Assembly: GCA_016124655.1 (NCBI GenBank)
Contig: WGNI01000011.1
Coordinates: 155,203 to 219,202 of the forward strand
Reading direction: 5' to 3'
Length of the DNA stretch: 64,000 nucleotides
Source of the DNA: Alphaproteobacteria bacterium
GTDB taxonomy: Bacteria > Pseudomonadota > Alphaproteobacteria > Caulobacterales > Aquidulcibacteraceae
Shown here: positions 24,422 to 33,285 of the stretch, piece after piece
Position numbering within the stretch: the stretch's first letter is position 1
How the letters are laid out: each line of letters begins with the position of its first letter
The notes under the pieces: model-generated
The model's input: the letters and a program-made list of their open reading frames with translations, nothing else
What the model was told of the DNA's origin: nothing
The model's database searches: none
Made by a program: the position numbers and the translations under genes

Positions 24422-24447
24422 AACACCGCCTACGCCGCGCCGGTTCC
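24422..24447 (-). promoter_or_regulatory. EcfG-like promoter of the acidic lipoprotein gene
   Basis: On the minus strand GGAAC (24447-24443), 17-base spacer, TGTT (24425-24422). One mismatch in the -10. Confidence 0.55.
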
Positions 24448-24459
24448 GCAGGGTCGGCG

Positions 24460-25233
24460 TCACTCGCGGACAACCAGCGGTCCGGCTCCATTGGGCGCGA
24501 AGACCGTTGCAGGCGCCGGGCCCGCGATCTGGAAATCATCGCCGCACGCGCACGCCAGGCGCTGCAAGGCACGGAGGTTCTGGATATGCAGCGCGCCGCG
24601 GCTCCTGAGGATGACGCCCTGTGCACGCCACACGCTGAGAATGCGGTTCATGTAACTGCGTCCAACGCCGAACAGGCCCGCAAGATGCTCCTGTGTGGTG
24701 GCGATGGCGGTTTGCTGGGTGCGCGCATGGATCGAAAGCAATCGTCGCGCCACCCGCTGCTCAAGCGTGTGCGTTGATGCGCACGCCGTCGCGCGCATGA
24801 GTGCGCGAACGACTCCGTCGCAATATTGCGATACCGCCAGCCGGACATGCTCCGCACGTTCACACGCTCGTCGCATCACCGACAGCGGCGCTGCGACGAT
24901 GTGCCCGCCATGCAGAACCGAAATGCGCGCAATGCTGGGCGCGGGATGCATCGCCGCAGAGGACAGAACAACGCCCTCGCGGCCGATCAGCGCCGCTTCG
25001 ATAGTGGCGCCGTCTTCAAACACAATCTGCCCGGAAAGCAGCGCGCCCCCCGTTGGGAACAGCGCATAGCGCGCGCTTTCGCCAGCATCGATCAACGTCT
25101 CGCCAATCTGGCTACAATCCAGGCAATAAAGCGCGCCGGATTCGGTGAGCGCCTCACCGATCGCACCGAGCAAAAGGTTGTCCGCGCGATCGATGTCATA
25201 GAGCATGACGGAAAGTTTACGATTAAAATCCAT
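24460..25233 (-). CDS. Crp/Fnr family transcriptional regulator
   Basis: A 257-residue Crp-like protein. The N-terminal cyclic-nucleotide-like barrel lacks the classic cAMP phosphate-binding cassette (IEAALIGREGVVLSSAAMH is at that place). The C-terminal winged helix reads IATTQEHLAGLFGVGRSYMN then RILSVWRAQGVI. It ends with a CxC element (LACACGDD), shared with the second Crp-like gene at 28676-29446. The start is ATG 25233 (MDFNRKL) or 25206. The two paralogues bracket the phytochrome/heme oxygenase pair. An unusual GTGCAC word lies upstream of both. The ligand is unknown. Confidence 0.87.
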   Translation of the reverse strand: MDFNRKLSVMLYDIDRADNLLLGAIGEALTESGALYCLDCSQIGETLIDAGESARYALFPTGGALLSGQIVFEDGATIEAALIGREGVVLSSAAMHPAPSIARISVLHGGHIVAAPLSVMRRACERAEHVRLAVSQYCDGVVRALMRATACASTHTLEQRVARRLLSIHARTQQTAIATTQEHLAGLFGVGRSYMNRILSVWRAQGVILRSRGALHIQNLRALQRLACACGDDFQIAGPAPATVFAPNGAGPLVVRE

Positions 25234-25425
25234 GGGTACGCTCTGCAGTCCTTTCCGGACTGGGAAACGCGCCACGCTTGGAAATGTTCAATAGTGCACA
25301 AAAGAAGGCGCCATTGCGGCGGATTGAAATACAAAACTAAAGAACGCAATTATATGCCATTGGGCAAAACAAGAGTTACGCGCAGAGCTGGACAATTGGC
25401 GCGAGTGAAAAAGAATAACGCTGGA

Positions 25426-27981
25426 TCACGTCTTCTGAAGCGCCGAAATGGCGAGAGCCAGCGTGGAGGCGCTGAAAGGTTTTCGCACTATTGAGTGATT
25501 CGCCAAGCCGGATGGCAGAACAGCATGGTCTCCGTACCCTGTTGAAAAAATCAACGGGACCCCACGGCGGACAAGCTCCTCGGCAACAGGAACAGAAGTG
25601 TGCGATCCAAGATTGATGTCGAGCAGCGCGAGGCCAGGAGCGCGCGCCTCAATCATCGCCAACGCGTCGGCGGCGTTCGGCGCAACGTCGATCGTCGCTG
25701 CTCCAAGTGATCGAAGGACATCCTCCGCCTCGAGCGCAATGACGAGTTGATCCTCAACGAGGAGCACGTGCTTTTCATGAAGCGGCTTGAGCGCAGTGTT
25801 CACTGTCTCCGCTGCAGGCTTTAAAGGCGGTGCGCTCGCGCGTTGCAGGCGCGCCGAGGGAATCGTGAATGCCGCGCGCACGCCTTCGGGCGCGTAACTT
25901 AGCTCCGCCTCGCCGCCGAGGTCGAACGGAATGCTGCGTTCCAGGAGTGCGGATCCGAACCCCTTGCGTTGCGGCGCAACCACGCTTGGGCCGCCGGACT
26001 CCACCCATGACATATGCAACGAGCCGTCTTCGCGCAGCGTCCAGCCGACATGCAGCTTACCCTGCGGCGCAGAGAGCGAGCCATACTTCGCAGCATTGGT
26101 GGTCAATTCATGAATCACAAGCGCGAGCACCGCATAGGCGCGCGCATCAAGCCGCACATCCGGACCGTCGAACGCAATGTCCCTGCCTGGGATCCGATAG
26201 GGCGCCGTCTCAGCATCGAGCAGCGCCGACAACGCGCCGCCCCCGCTTCCGCGCAGAATTTGATCGTGCGCGGCGGACATCGCCATGATGCGGCCTTCAA
26301 GCGCGTGCGCGTAGTCAGCCAGCGAACGGTCCTCGCTCATGGATTGGCGTACGATGGAGCGGATGAGCGTGAGAATATTCTTCACGCGATGATTGAGCTC
26401 CTCATTGAGCAGGCGCTGTCGCGCGTCGTCGCGCTTGCGCTCTTCAAGCAGCGCTTCGTGCTGACGCATGATGACCTCCATGAGCGCGATGCGCACGGCC
26501 TCCGCCGCTGCACGGTCGTCAGCGGTCCACGGCAGCGACTGGTCCCGCACTGTCTCTTTCCAGATCGCGAAGCTCTTGCGCGGAGTCAGCCGATCGCCCA
26601 ACGGCCCCACGTCATCGGTCTTGTTTGGATCGCCAGCCCATTGCAGGGTTTGCTCCACGGCCTTTCGCACGAACAGGATGTAGTCGGCGCCCGAGCGCGA
26701 CAGCGGAACGGCGAGAACGCCGGCCGCATCGTACTCGCCGCTCTCCAATCCTGGCAGGATTGATCTCAGATGGTGCGTCGCCCAGATTTGGCCGCGACCA
26801 TGCTCAGCGGCTGCAAATGCGATCGCGCGCACCTGCCGGTCGGGCAACCGAATGGCGTCCGTTGAAGCAACGCCGCCTGTCCACAGCGCAACCCCGTCAC
26901 AGGGCAGCAGCGTACGCAACGCGCCCAGCTGCAACCGAAGAAACGGCATCGGTTCGTCTTCGTGCACGATGTCGTTGAGGATGAGATTGAGCAGCGTACG
27001 CGCCTGCGACGCCGCCGTAAGCGATTCTGCGTGCAGCAGGGACTGGACCTGCATGGAGAAACACTCGCCGAACAGCTCGGCGTTCATCCGCTCCGATTGC
27101 AGCAGCGCGCGTGGGGCGTACTGATGACACGCGACCAGCCCCCATAATCGTCCCCCGACCACAATCGAAATCGACATCGAGGCGACCACGCCCATATTGC
27201 GCAGATACTCGCAATGGATGGGAGAAACGCAGCGCAAATGCGCAAAGGAAAGATCGAGCGGCTCCCCCGAAGCATCCAGGACAGGAAGGATGCCCGCCGG
27301 CGCGCGTGCGGAATCGCCGACATAGCGCACGATGTTTTTCAGATACAACGCGCGGGCTTGGGCCGGAATGTCGGTTGCGGGAAACCACTGACCATCGAAG
27401 GATTCCAGGTCGCTGCGCTTGTCTTCAGCGATCACTTGGCCTGCGCCGTCCGCCGCGAAGCGGTAGATCATCACACGGTCATAGTTGAGCGCCGCCCGTA
27501 GCAGCCGCGCCGCGGCGCGGCACAGATCGTCCAACTCGGTCTGACCGCTAAGCCGCCGCAAGATCGCGCGCGCGGGGTCGTGCGGAGGGTGCTCCAGCGT
27601 TGGGATCGCCGGCGTGAACTCCACGATCACCAGACCGCCATAGAGATGCGCAGCGACATCAAAGCGAGTTTGCGACGGCCCGGCAGGAATGTCGAAACAC
27701 AGCGCTGCGCGTGCGGGATCGAAGCTGGAGCCCAACGCGTCCATGATGCGCTGTACCGCGTCCCGCCCGATGATCTCTTCAAGCGTGCAGCCAAGGAGAT
27801 CGCGTCCGCTGTGTCCAACCATGTCTGCGGCGTTGGCGGAGGCGCGCGTGATGCGAAAGCCAACCGGGTCGCAGGCGATCAGGCAGCCAAAATCCTGAAT
27901 CGCGCCCGGAATGTGGATCGGTTCGCGATCGCAGGTCGAAAGGTCCACGCGCGGCGGCGCGGAATCGGGCGTCAGAGTCAT
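25426..27981 (-). CDS. Bacteriophytochrome HWE histidine kinase with C-terminal receiver
   Basis: An 851-residue red/far-red photoreceptor. PAS domain: Cys17 (STCDREPIHIPGAIQDFG) is the biliverdin attachment site of bacterial phytochromes. GAF domain: FPATDIPAQARALY and CVSPIHCEYLRNMGV. PHY domain: around residues 320-500. HWE-type kinase: LLNEELNHRVKNILTLIRSI, then an N-box HELTTNAAKYGSLS and GFGSALLERSI. A receiver domain from about residue 735 has VLLVEDQLVIALEAEDVL and the acceptor Asp in LALLDINLG. The start overlaps the heme oxygenase stop by four bases, so the chromophore enzyme and the apoprotein are made together. HWE kinases often feed PhyR, encoded 7 kb away. Confidence 0.95.
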   Translation of the reverse strand: MTLTPDSAPPRVDLSTCDREPIHIPGAIQDFGCLIACDPVGFRITRASANAADMVGHSGRDLLGCTLEEIIGRDAVQRIMDALGSSFDPARAALCFDIPAGPSQTRFDVAAHLYGGLVIVEFTPAIPTLEHPPHDPARAILRRLSGQTELDDLCRAAARLLRAALNYDRVMIYRFAADGAGQVIAEDKRSDLESFDGQWFPATDIPAQARALYLKNIVRYVGDSARAPAGILPVLDASGEPLDLSFAHLRCVSPIHCEYLRNMGVVASMSISIVVGGRLWGLVACHQYAPRALLQSERMNAELFGECFSMQVQSLLHAESLTAASQARTLLNLILNDIVHEDEPMPFLRLQLGALRTLLPCDGVALWTGGVASTDAIRLPDRQVRAIAFAAAEHGRGQIWATHHLRSILPGLESGEYDAAGVLAVPLSRSGADYILFVRKAVEQTLQWAGDPNKTDDVGPLGDRLTPRKSFAIWKETVRDQSLPWTADDRAAAEAVRIALMEVIMRQHEALLEERKRDDARQRLLNEELNHRVKNILTLIRSIVRQSMSEDRSLADYAHALEGRIMAMSAAHDQILRGSGGGALSALLDAETAPYRIPGRDIAFDGPDVRLDARAYAVLALVIHELTTNAAKYGSLSAPQGKLHVGWTLREDGSLHMSWVESGGPSVVAPQRKGFGSALLERSIPFDLGGEAELSYAPEGVRAAFTIPSARLQRASAPPLKPAAETVNTALKPLHEKHVLLVEDQLVIALEAEDVLRSLGAATIDVAPNAADALAMIEARAPGLALLDINLGSHTSVPVAEELVRRGVPLIFSTGYGDHAVLPSGLANHSIVRKPFSASTLALAISALQKT

Positions 27982-28550
27982 GAGCGGCAGGATTGCGTCA
28001 ACGCATGCCGCGCGAATGCGACTTCGAAAGCGGCAAAAGCCGCGCGAGCGCCAGCCGACGCAGCCGCGAGGTCGAGGCCGTTTCCGTGTGCGGCGTCAAG
28101 GCACGCAAGAAAGCTGCGCCAGAATCCTTTGCCTTCCCCGTGCCGCAAATATTGCATGTTGCGGCGAATGGACGGATGCGAAGCGCGCATGGCATTGGCG
28201 GCCAAATGCGTCGCGCCAAGCCGGCTGCCCTCTAAGACATAAAGCGCGCCCCACGCCTGGCAGCCATCCAGAGAAGCGCCGCCGTACGTGGTGCGAGGCT
28301 CGCCAACGCCAAGTCCCAGAAGATCGGCGCGTGCAGCGTCCAGCCGCCGCCGCGCCGGCCAATCGAGCACGGGTGGGCCGCCGGCGGCTGCGCCGATCCG
28401 CGGCTCGATATCCGTCAACGCCTCGCAGGACGCGATGAGAAAGTCGCGATACGCCGCGAGGTCGGATAGGTCGAGCCTCGACGCCAACGCATCAAGGCGT
28501 CGATGCGCTTCGCAAGTTGCCGCGCGCAGATGGCGATGCGCTTCACCCAT
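27978..28550 (-). CDS. Biliverdin-producing heme oxygenase
   Basis: A 190-residue heme oxygenase of the short bacterial type (BphO/HemO). It opens LRAATCEAHRRLDALASRL, with the proximal His in EAHRRLD, and contains ALYVLEGSRLGATHLAANAM, the distal helix region with the Gly-rich kink. It splits heme to biliverdin, the chromophore of the phytochrome encoded immediately downstream with a four-base overlap. The start is ATG 28550 (MGEAHRHL); the open frame to 28613 has no better start. Confidence 0.92.
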   Translation of the reverse strand: MGEAHRHLRAATCEAHRRLDALASRLDLSDLAAYRDFLIASCEALTDIEPRIGAAAGGPPVLDWPARRRLDAARADLLGLGVGEPRTTYGGASLDGCQAWGALYVLEGSRLGATHLAANAMRASHPSIRRNMQYLRHGEGKGFWRSFLACLDAAHGNGLDLAAASAGARAAFAAFEVAFARHALTQSCRS

Positions 28551-28627
28551 GATTTGTCCGTGTTCAAGCCTTCGGTGCACAAGTACACGCAGGGCCTGGC
28601 ATCGTCTGTCCACTAGTGCACTTACCA

Positions 28628-28653
28628 GGAAACCATCAGCAGCGTGGCGCGTT
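28628..28653 (+). promoter_or_regulatory. Possible EcfG-like promoter of the second Crp-like gene
   Basis: GGAAA (28628-28632), 17-base spacer, CGTT (28650-28653), 22 bp before ATG 28676. One mismatch in the -35, so weak. Confidence 0.35.
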
Positions 28654-28675
28654 GGCTCTGTGTGAGCGTCCTGTC

Positions 28676-29446
28676 ATGACCTTGCCCGCAAGAGAGACTG
28701 CGCCCGTTGTCGCCGACGCCGCGGACAACGCGCTCCTGCGCCACTTGCGTCCGGAAGAGCTCAAACTGCTGACGCCGATTACGGAAGTCTGGGCCGGCGA
28801 GGAGGGCGCTGTTCTCTTCGAACCGGGCGACGCCGTCGATTACACATATTTTCCCTGCGGCAGAAGTGCTGCGTCCCTGCGCGTCGTCTTTCCTGACGGC
28901 GACGTTGTCGAGACCTGCCTGATCGGCCGCGAAGGCGCTGTTGGCGGCATTGTGAGCGAGGGGCATCTTCCCGCCTTCACCCGATCGATCGTGCAGATCG
29001 CCGGCGGCTTCCTCAAGGTCCGCACCGCGCGGCTGCAGGAAGCCAAGCTGCGCTCGCCCTTCATCCACCACCTGTTCGCGCGCTATGCGGATTGTCTCTT
29101 GGCGCAGGTGTTTCAGGCTACGGCCTGCAACGCGCGCCACTCCATCGAGCAACGTACGGCGAAATGGATCCTGTCCGCCATGGAGCGCACCAACGGCGAA
29201 TCCGTGCCGCTGACGCAGGAGCAACTGGCGGGTATGCTTGGCGTCGGGCGCAGCTACGTCAATCGCGTCATGCGCAGCTGGAAGGCCGACGGTCTGGTCG
29301 AGTGGCGCAGGGGGTCGTTGCAGATCAACAAGCTCGATGCGCTCAAAACCCGTGAATGCGCCTGCAATGCGGCGGTGCGCGCGCACTATGCCTCGGTCAT
29401 GGGCGCAATCTATCCAAAAGAGCCCCGCCGCGCGGATCGGGCGTAG
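28676..29446 (+). CDS. Crp/Fnr family transcriptional regulator
   Basis: A 256-residue paralogue of the Crp-like protein at 24460-25233. The barrel includes ITEVWAGEEGAVLFEPGDAV and VETCLIGREGAVGGIVSEG. The winged helix is PLTQEQLAGMLGVGRSYVNR then VMRSWKADGLVEWRRG. It ends with CxC (RECACNAAV), as in the paralogue. The start is ATG 28676. It is divergent from the heme oxygenase/phytochrome operon, 126 bp apart, with GTGCAC words in the shared promoter region. It probably regulates the photoreceptor operon or itself. The effector is unknown; light-dependent control is a guess from context. Confidence 0.87.
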   Translation: MTLPARETAPVVADAADNALLRHLRPEELKLLTPITEVWAGEEGAVLFEPGDAVDYTYFPCGRSAASLRVVFPDGDVVETCLIGREGAVGGIVSEGHLPAFTRSIVQIAGGFLKVRTARLQEAKLRSPFIHHLFARYADCLLAQVFQATACNARHSIEQRTAKWILSAMERTNGESVPLTQEQLAGMLGVGRSYVNRVMRSWKADGLVEWRRGSLQINKLDALKTRECACNAAVRAHYASVMGAIYPKEPRRADRA

Positions 29447-29527
29447 CGCGGCTATCGGCGCCATCGCGCCTCCGCGACGCAAGGGCAGGGCTTAAGCGGG
29501 GCGCGCAATTCATGATATGATCACGGC

Positions 29528-30448
29528 ATGGAATTGCCCAAAACCTATCTTGGATGGCGCGTGGACTTCGCCAATCCGCCGGGCGCCGCAGCGTTCGCCG
29601 GGCCGGACTCGATGTCTTGGCGCGTGTTCAAAAATCCGGTCGCTTTGGCGGTCGGCGGCGTCGCCGCCGTGCTGTTGGAGTTCGCCGACGCGCGCATTCG
29701 ATCAGGCGTGTGGGATCATTCCATCTTCAAGCAGGATCCGCTCGGCCGCTCGCAACGCACCGGCATGGCCGCGATGGTGGGCGTCTACGGGCCCCAGGAC
29801 GCCGCCAGACGGGTGATCCAAGGCGTCACCAACATGCACGCGCGCGTGTCCGGCGAAACGCCCGGCGGCCAAGCCTATCGCGCCTTGGAGCCGGAACTGC
29901 TGGACTGGGTCAGCTCGACCGCCGGCTTCGGCTTTCTTCACGCATATGATCAATTCGTCGCGCCGCTGTCGGACGCGCAGAAGCAGCGCTTCTATCAGGA
30001 AGGCTGGCCGGTCGCGCGCCTCTATGGCGTCGAAACGCTGCTGCGCTCGGACGATGATTTCTTCGCCATGATGGAAAAGCTCGCGCGGCGCTTCGAGCCG
30101 CACCCCATCGTCGAGGAATTTCTCGCCATCATCTGGTCCGGCCGCGGCAGCCCAGCCCCGCCCTTCATTGCGCGCGCCATGGCGCGCGCCTCCGTCTCAA
30201 TCCTGCCTCCGCTGGTTCGCGAACGCCTAGCGCTTGGGCCTGAGCACGCCTTGCGCGGCTGGGAGCGCACAATGCTAAAGGCGATGGGCGCGCTCGCGGA
30301 GCGCACGCCGATTCCGTCTGCGCCGCCCGCGCAAGCCTGCGTACGCATCGGTTTGCCCGCCGATTTTCTCTACAAAAGCCGCGCCGCGCAAAAGCGCATC
30401 CTCGCGCGCTGGACGCCGGGGGACGTCGCCGCCGTCCCGGCGGAATAA
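29528..30448 (+). CDS. MpaB-type (DUF2236) oxygenase family protein
   Basis: A 306-residue protein of the ER-bound oxygenase MpaB / latex-clearing protein-like (DUF2236) family. SMSWRVFKNPVALAVGGVAA is the N-terminal block, DHSIFKQDPLGRSQRTGMA the central block and STAGFGFLHAYDQFVAPLS a conserved helix that carries a possible heme ligand. MpaB homologues are heme-dependent oxygenases in fungi and rubber oxygenases in bacteria; most bacterial members have no known substrate. It is a single gene, convergent with the VWA gene, and no partner is evident. Confidence 0.87.
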   Translation: MELPKTYLGWRVDFANPPGAAAFAGPDSMSWRVFKNPVALAVGGVAAVLLEFADARIRSGVWDHSIFKQDPLGRSQRTGMAAMVGVYGPQDAARRVIQGVTNMHARVSGETPGGQAYRALEPELLDWVSSTAGFGFLHAYDQFVAPLSDAQKQRFYQEGWPVARLYGVETLLRSDDDFFAMMEKLARRFEPHPIVEEFLAIIWSGRGSPAPPFIARAMARASVSILPPLVRERLALGPEHALRGWERTMLKAMGALAERTPIPSAPPAQACVRIGLPADFLYKSRAAQKRILARWTPGDVAAVPAE

Positions 30449-30457
30449 GGCGAAACC

Positions 30458-31636
30458 CTACCGGCTCAGTTCCCGCATCGCCCCTTCCAGGCCCTGGATC
30501 GTCAGCGGGAACATCCGCTCTTCGCCGACAATGTCCTTCACCAGCGAGACGCTGGGCGTATGGTTCCAGTGCGCCTGCGGCACCGGATTGAGCCACACCA
30601 CGCGCTCATAAACATCGCACACCCGGTGCAGCCACAGCGCGCCGGGCTCCTCGTTCCAATGCTCAACCGAGCCGCCAGGATAGGTGATCTCGTAAGGGCT
30701 CATGGTGGCGTCGCCGACAAACACGACTTTGTAGTCGTGCGGATATTTGTGCAGCACGTCCCAGGTGTTGAGCTTCTCATTATTGCGGCGTCGATTGTCC
30801 TTCCACACCTGCTCGTAAAGGCAGTTGTGGAAGTAGAAATATTCCATGTGCTTGAATTCGGTTTTCGCCGCAGAGAACAATTCCTCGCACAGCTTGATGT
30901 GACTATCCATCGATCCGCCGATATCGAAGAACAGAAGCACCTTGATCGTGTTGCGCCGTTCCGGGCGCATCAGGATGTCGAGATAGCCTTGCCGCGCGCT
31001 TTCGCGGATGGTGCCGTCCAGATCGAGTTCATCCGGCGCGCCTTGGCGTGCGAATTTCCGCAAGCGTCGCAGCGCGACCTTGATGTTGCGTGTGCCGAGC
31101 TCGACCTGATCATCGAGGTTCTTGTATTCGCGCTTGTCCCACACCTTCACCGCGCGCCCGTGACGGCCTTCCTTCTGGCCGATGCGGACGCCTTCGGGAT
31201 TGTAGCCATACGCGCCGAACGGGCTCGTCCCGCCCGTGCCGATCCACTTGTTGCCGCCCTCGTGGCGCTCTTTCTGTTCCTTGAGACGCTCCTGCAGCGT
31301 CTCCATCAGCTTGTCCCATCCGCCAAGCTTCTCGATCTGCTCTTTTTCCTCTTCCGTGAGATATTTCTCGGTCAGCTTGCGCAGCCACTCTTCCGGGATC
31401 AGCGCGTCGATGGTTTCGTGGGTGAACTCCATGCCCTTGAAGACATGGCCGAACACGCGGTCGAACTTGTCGATGTGGCGCTCGTCCTTCACCAGCGTGG
31501 CGCGGGAGAGGAAGTAGAAGTCATCGATCAGAGGCGGGATGACGTCCTTCTGCAGACAATCGATCAGCACCAGGTATTCCTTAAGGGAAACCGGCACCTT
31601 GGCGTCGCGAAGCTCGGTGAAGAAGCGCTGGAACAT
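30458..31636 (-). CDS. VWA domain protein (CoxE-like), partner of MoxR
   Basis: A 392-residue cytoplasmic protein. The long charged N-terminal half (TEKYLTEEEKEQIEKLGGWD, then LQERLKEQKERHEGG) precedes a von Willebrand A domain at about residue 240. The metal site is of DxGxS type (LLFFDIGGSMDSHIKLCEEL), a variant of DxSxS, with the GDATMSPYEI loop downstream. VWA proteins of this kind work with MoxR AAA+ ATPases to mature or insert cofactors in client enzymes. The MoxR gene is three genes upstream in the same direction (34047-34898). The start is ATG 31636 (MFQRFF). Confidence 0.88.
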   Translation of the reverse strand: MFQRFFTELRDAKVPVSLKEYLVLIDCLQKDVIPPLIDDFYFLSRATLVKDERHIDKFDRVFGHVFKGMEFTHETIDALIPEEWLRKLTEKYLTEEEKEQIEKLGGWDKLMETLQERLKEQKERHEGGNKWIGTGGTSPFGAYGYNPEGVRIGQKEGRHGRAVKVWDKREYKNLDDQVELGTRNIKVALRRLRKFARQGAPDELDLDGTIRESARQGYLDILMRPERRNTIKVLLFFDIGGSMDSHIKLCEELFSAAKTEFKHMEYFYFHNCLYEQVWKDNRRRNNEKLNTWDVLHKYPHDYKVVFVGDATMSPYEITYPGGSVEHWNEEPGALWLHRVCDVYERVVWLNPVPQAHWNHTPSVSLVKDIVGEERMFPLTIQGLEGAMRELSR

Positions 31637-31709
31637 GGGTTTAAGGATCGGGCGCGGGGGCGCCCCGGTCAAGGGCCCCGGGCCCAAAGTCGCCGGGAAA
31701 CCCGATCGC

Positions 31710-33230
31710 CTAAGCCCCCAAAATCGCCCGCGCCGTGCGCTCGCCGCTTTCGACGGCGCCGTTCATGAAGCCCTGCGAAACCGCGCTCGTCTGCTCGCCG
31801 GCGAAATAGAGCGCGCCATCGAGGATGGGCTCTTCGAAATGGCCGATCAGCGTCGTGTACTGTCCGGTCTTGGCGGCCGCATATGACCCGGCCGTGAACG
31901 GATAGCGCGCCCAGAAGAACGACGCCTTGTTGGCAGGATCGAGGCTCTGCGCCATCGCCGGCGAGAGCGCCGCGAGGCCCTCGCGGAACGCAGCGAGCGC
32001 GGCCGCCTCATCCTGAACGCCGGAAAGGAAATTCGTCAGAATGCCGCGCGCGCCCAGCTGGCCGCGGCTTGTCTCCCAGGCAAGCTGAAACCGTTCCGAA
32101 TAGAATTCGCCGTTTGCCGGGGCCGGCCAGCCCGGCTGCTGCGTCTGCCATGGGCGGCTCGTCGCGCCCACCATCAGCTTCGCATTGTCGCCCATCCCCA
32201 ATTCACGGATCGCCTGCAGCTGGAGGTCAGCCAGTCCCAATGCATCAAGACCTTCAAGCGCGCGCAACATCGTGAAAGGAAGCGCAAGCACAACGAGATC
32301 GGCGTCGATGCGCTGCGCGCCCTGCTGCGTATCGAAATCAAGCGCAAACGCGCCGCCGGTGCGCGAGATGCCCTTTAACTTGAACCCCAGTTTTGGCGCG
32401 GCTTCGCCCGTGAGCTGCGCCGCGAGCGCTTCGATGAGCGAAGAGGAGCCGCCGCGAATGCGCCACGCCTCATCGCTGTCGCCGTACATTTCGAAACCTT
32501 CGGGGCCGAGGCCGATGAAGTCCACGATATTGAGCGATGAAAGTTGCGCGCAGGGCAGGCCCATCTCGCCCTGATAAGCCACGTCCAAAAGCGCGATCGC
32601 CCAATCCGGCGCTTGGCCGCGAAATCCGGCGAGGTAATCCGCAAGGCTGACGCCGTCGAGTTGCTTGGCCGCGTCCGTCCATTCGCCGTCCGGCGTCAGC
32701 AGCGCGGCCCGATCCTGTCCGATCCGCTGCGCGATCGGCGCAAAGGCGCCAGCCCCGTTCGCCAGCATGTCGTGTTGCGCATAAATCCTTCCGCCGAATT
32801 GGAACAGGCTCTCGCCGCGCGCGCCTTCCGGGCGCAACCGGTCGATGCCGACGCCCAGCTCGCCTGCGAGCGCGCGCAGCGCCTCATGATTGGTGTCCAC
32901 CAATTCGCCGCCCAGCTCGCAGAATTGGCCGTCGGAGTTGAAATCGCGGCGCGTAAACATCCGCCCGCCAAGCCGGCCGCTGGCTTCAAATACCTGCGCC
33001 GAGCGCCCGGATTTTTTCAGCCGGTATGCAGTCGTCAGCCCCGCGGCCCCGCCGCCGATGATGGCGATCCGGCCGCCGCGCGGCATTTCTGTGGGCGCAC
33101 ATCCAGCGAGCGCTGCGGCGCCGGCGGCCTTCAGAAGGCTGCGCCGCGTGAGCGCGCGCGGCCCGGGCGCATGCAGGCCCGCCGCCGAAAGCGCCCGAAG
33201 CGCCAATGCAAACGCGGGCGAGCGCGGCAT
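31710..33230 (-). CDS. Tat-exported flavin amine oxidase family protein
   Basis: A 506-residue FAD oxidoreductase of the flavin-containing amine oxidase fold. After the N-terminal region comes a twin-arginine signal with lipobox-like end (LTRRSLLKAAGAAALAGC), then the FAD loop IAIIGGGAAGLTTAYRLKKS, then EASGRLGGRMFTRR. The C-terminal FAD segment is LYFAGEQTSAVSQGFMNGAV. The start is ATG 33230 or 33236, chosen by AGAGG. The Tat signal means cofactor loading in the cytoplasm before export. It lies between a MoxR gene and a VWA gene, a pair that often matures such enzymes. The substrate amine is unknown. Confidence 0.88.
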   Translation of the reverse strand: MPRSPAFALALRALSAAGLHAPGPRALTRRSLLKAAGAAALAGCAPTEMPRGGRIAIIGGGAAGLTTAYRLKKSGRSAQVFEASGRLGGRMFTRRDFNSDGQFCELGGELVDTNHEALRALAGELGVGIDRLRPEGARGESLFQFGGRIYAQHDMLANGAGAFAPIAQRIGQDRAALLTPDGEWTDAAKQLDGVSLADYLAGFRGQAPDWAIALLDVAYQGEMGLPCAQLSSLNIVDFIGLGPEGFEMYGDSDEAWRIRGGSSSLIEALAAQLTGEAAPKLGFKLKGISRTGGAFALDFDTQQGAQRIDADLVVLALPFTMLRALEGLDALGLADLQLQAIRELGMGDNAKLMVGATSRPWQTQQPGWPAPANGEFYSERFQLAWETSRGQLGARGILTNFLSGVQDEAAALAAFREGLAALSPAMAQSLDPANKASFFWARYPFTAGSYAAAKTGQYTTLIGHFEEPILDGALYFAGEQTSAVSQGFMNGAVESGERTARAILGA

Positions 33231-33285
33231 CGCCATCACCTCTGTGTTGGAGTGCCGCAGCCTATGGCCACGGCGGCGGGTGCGG

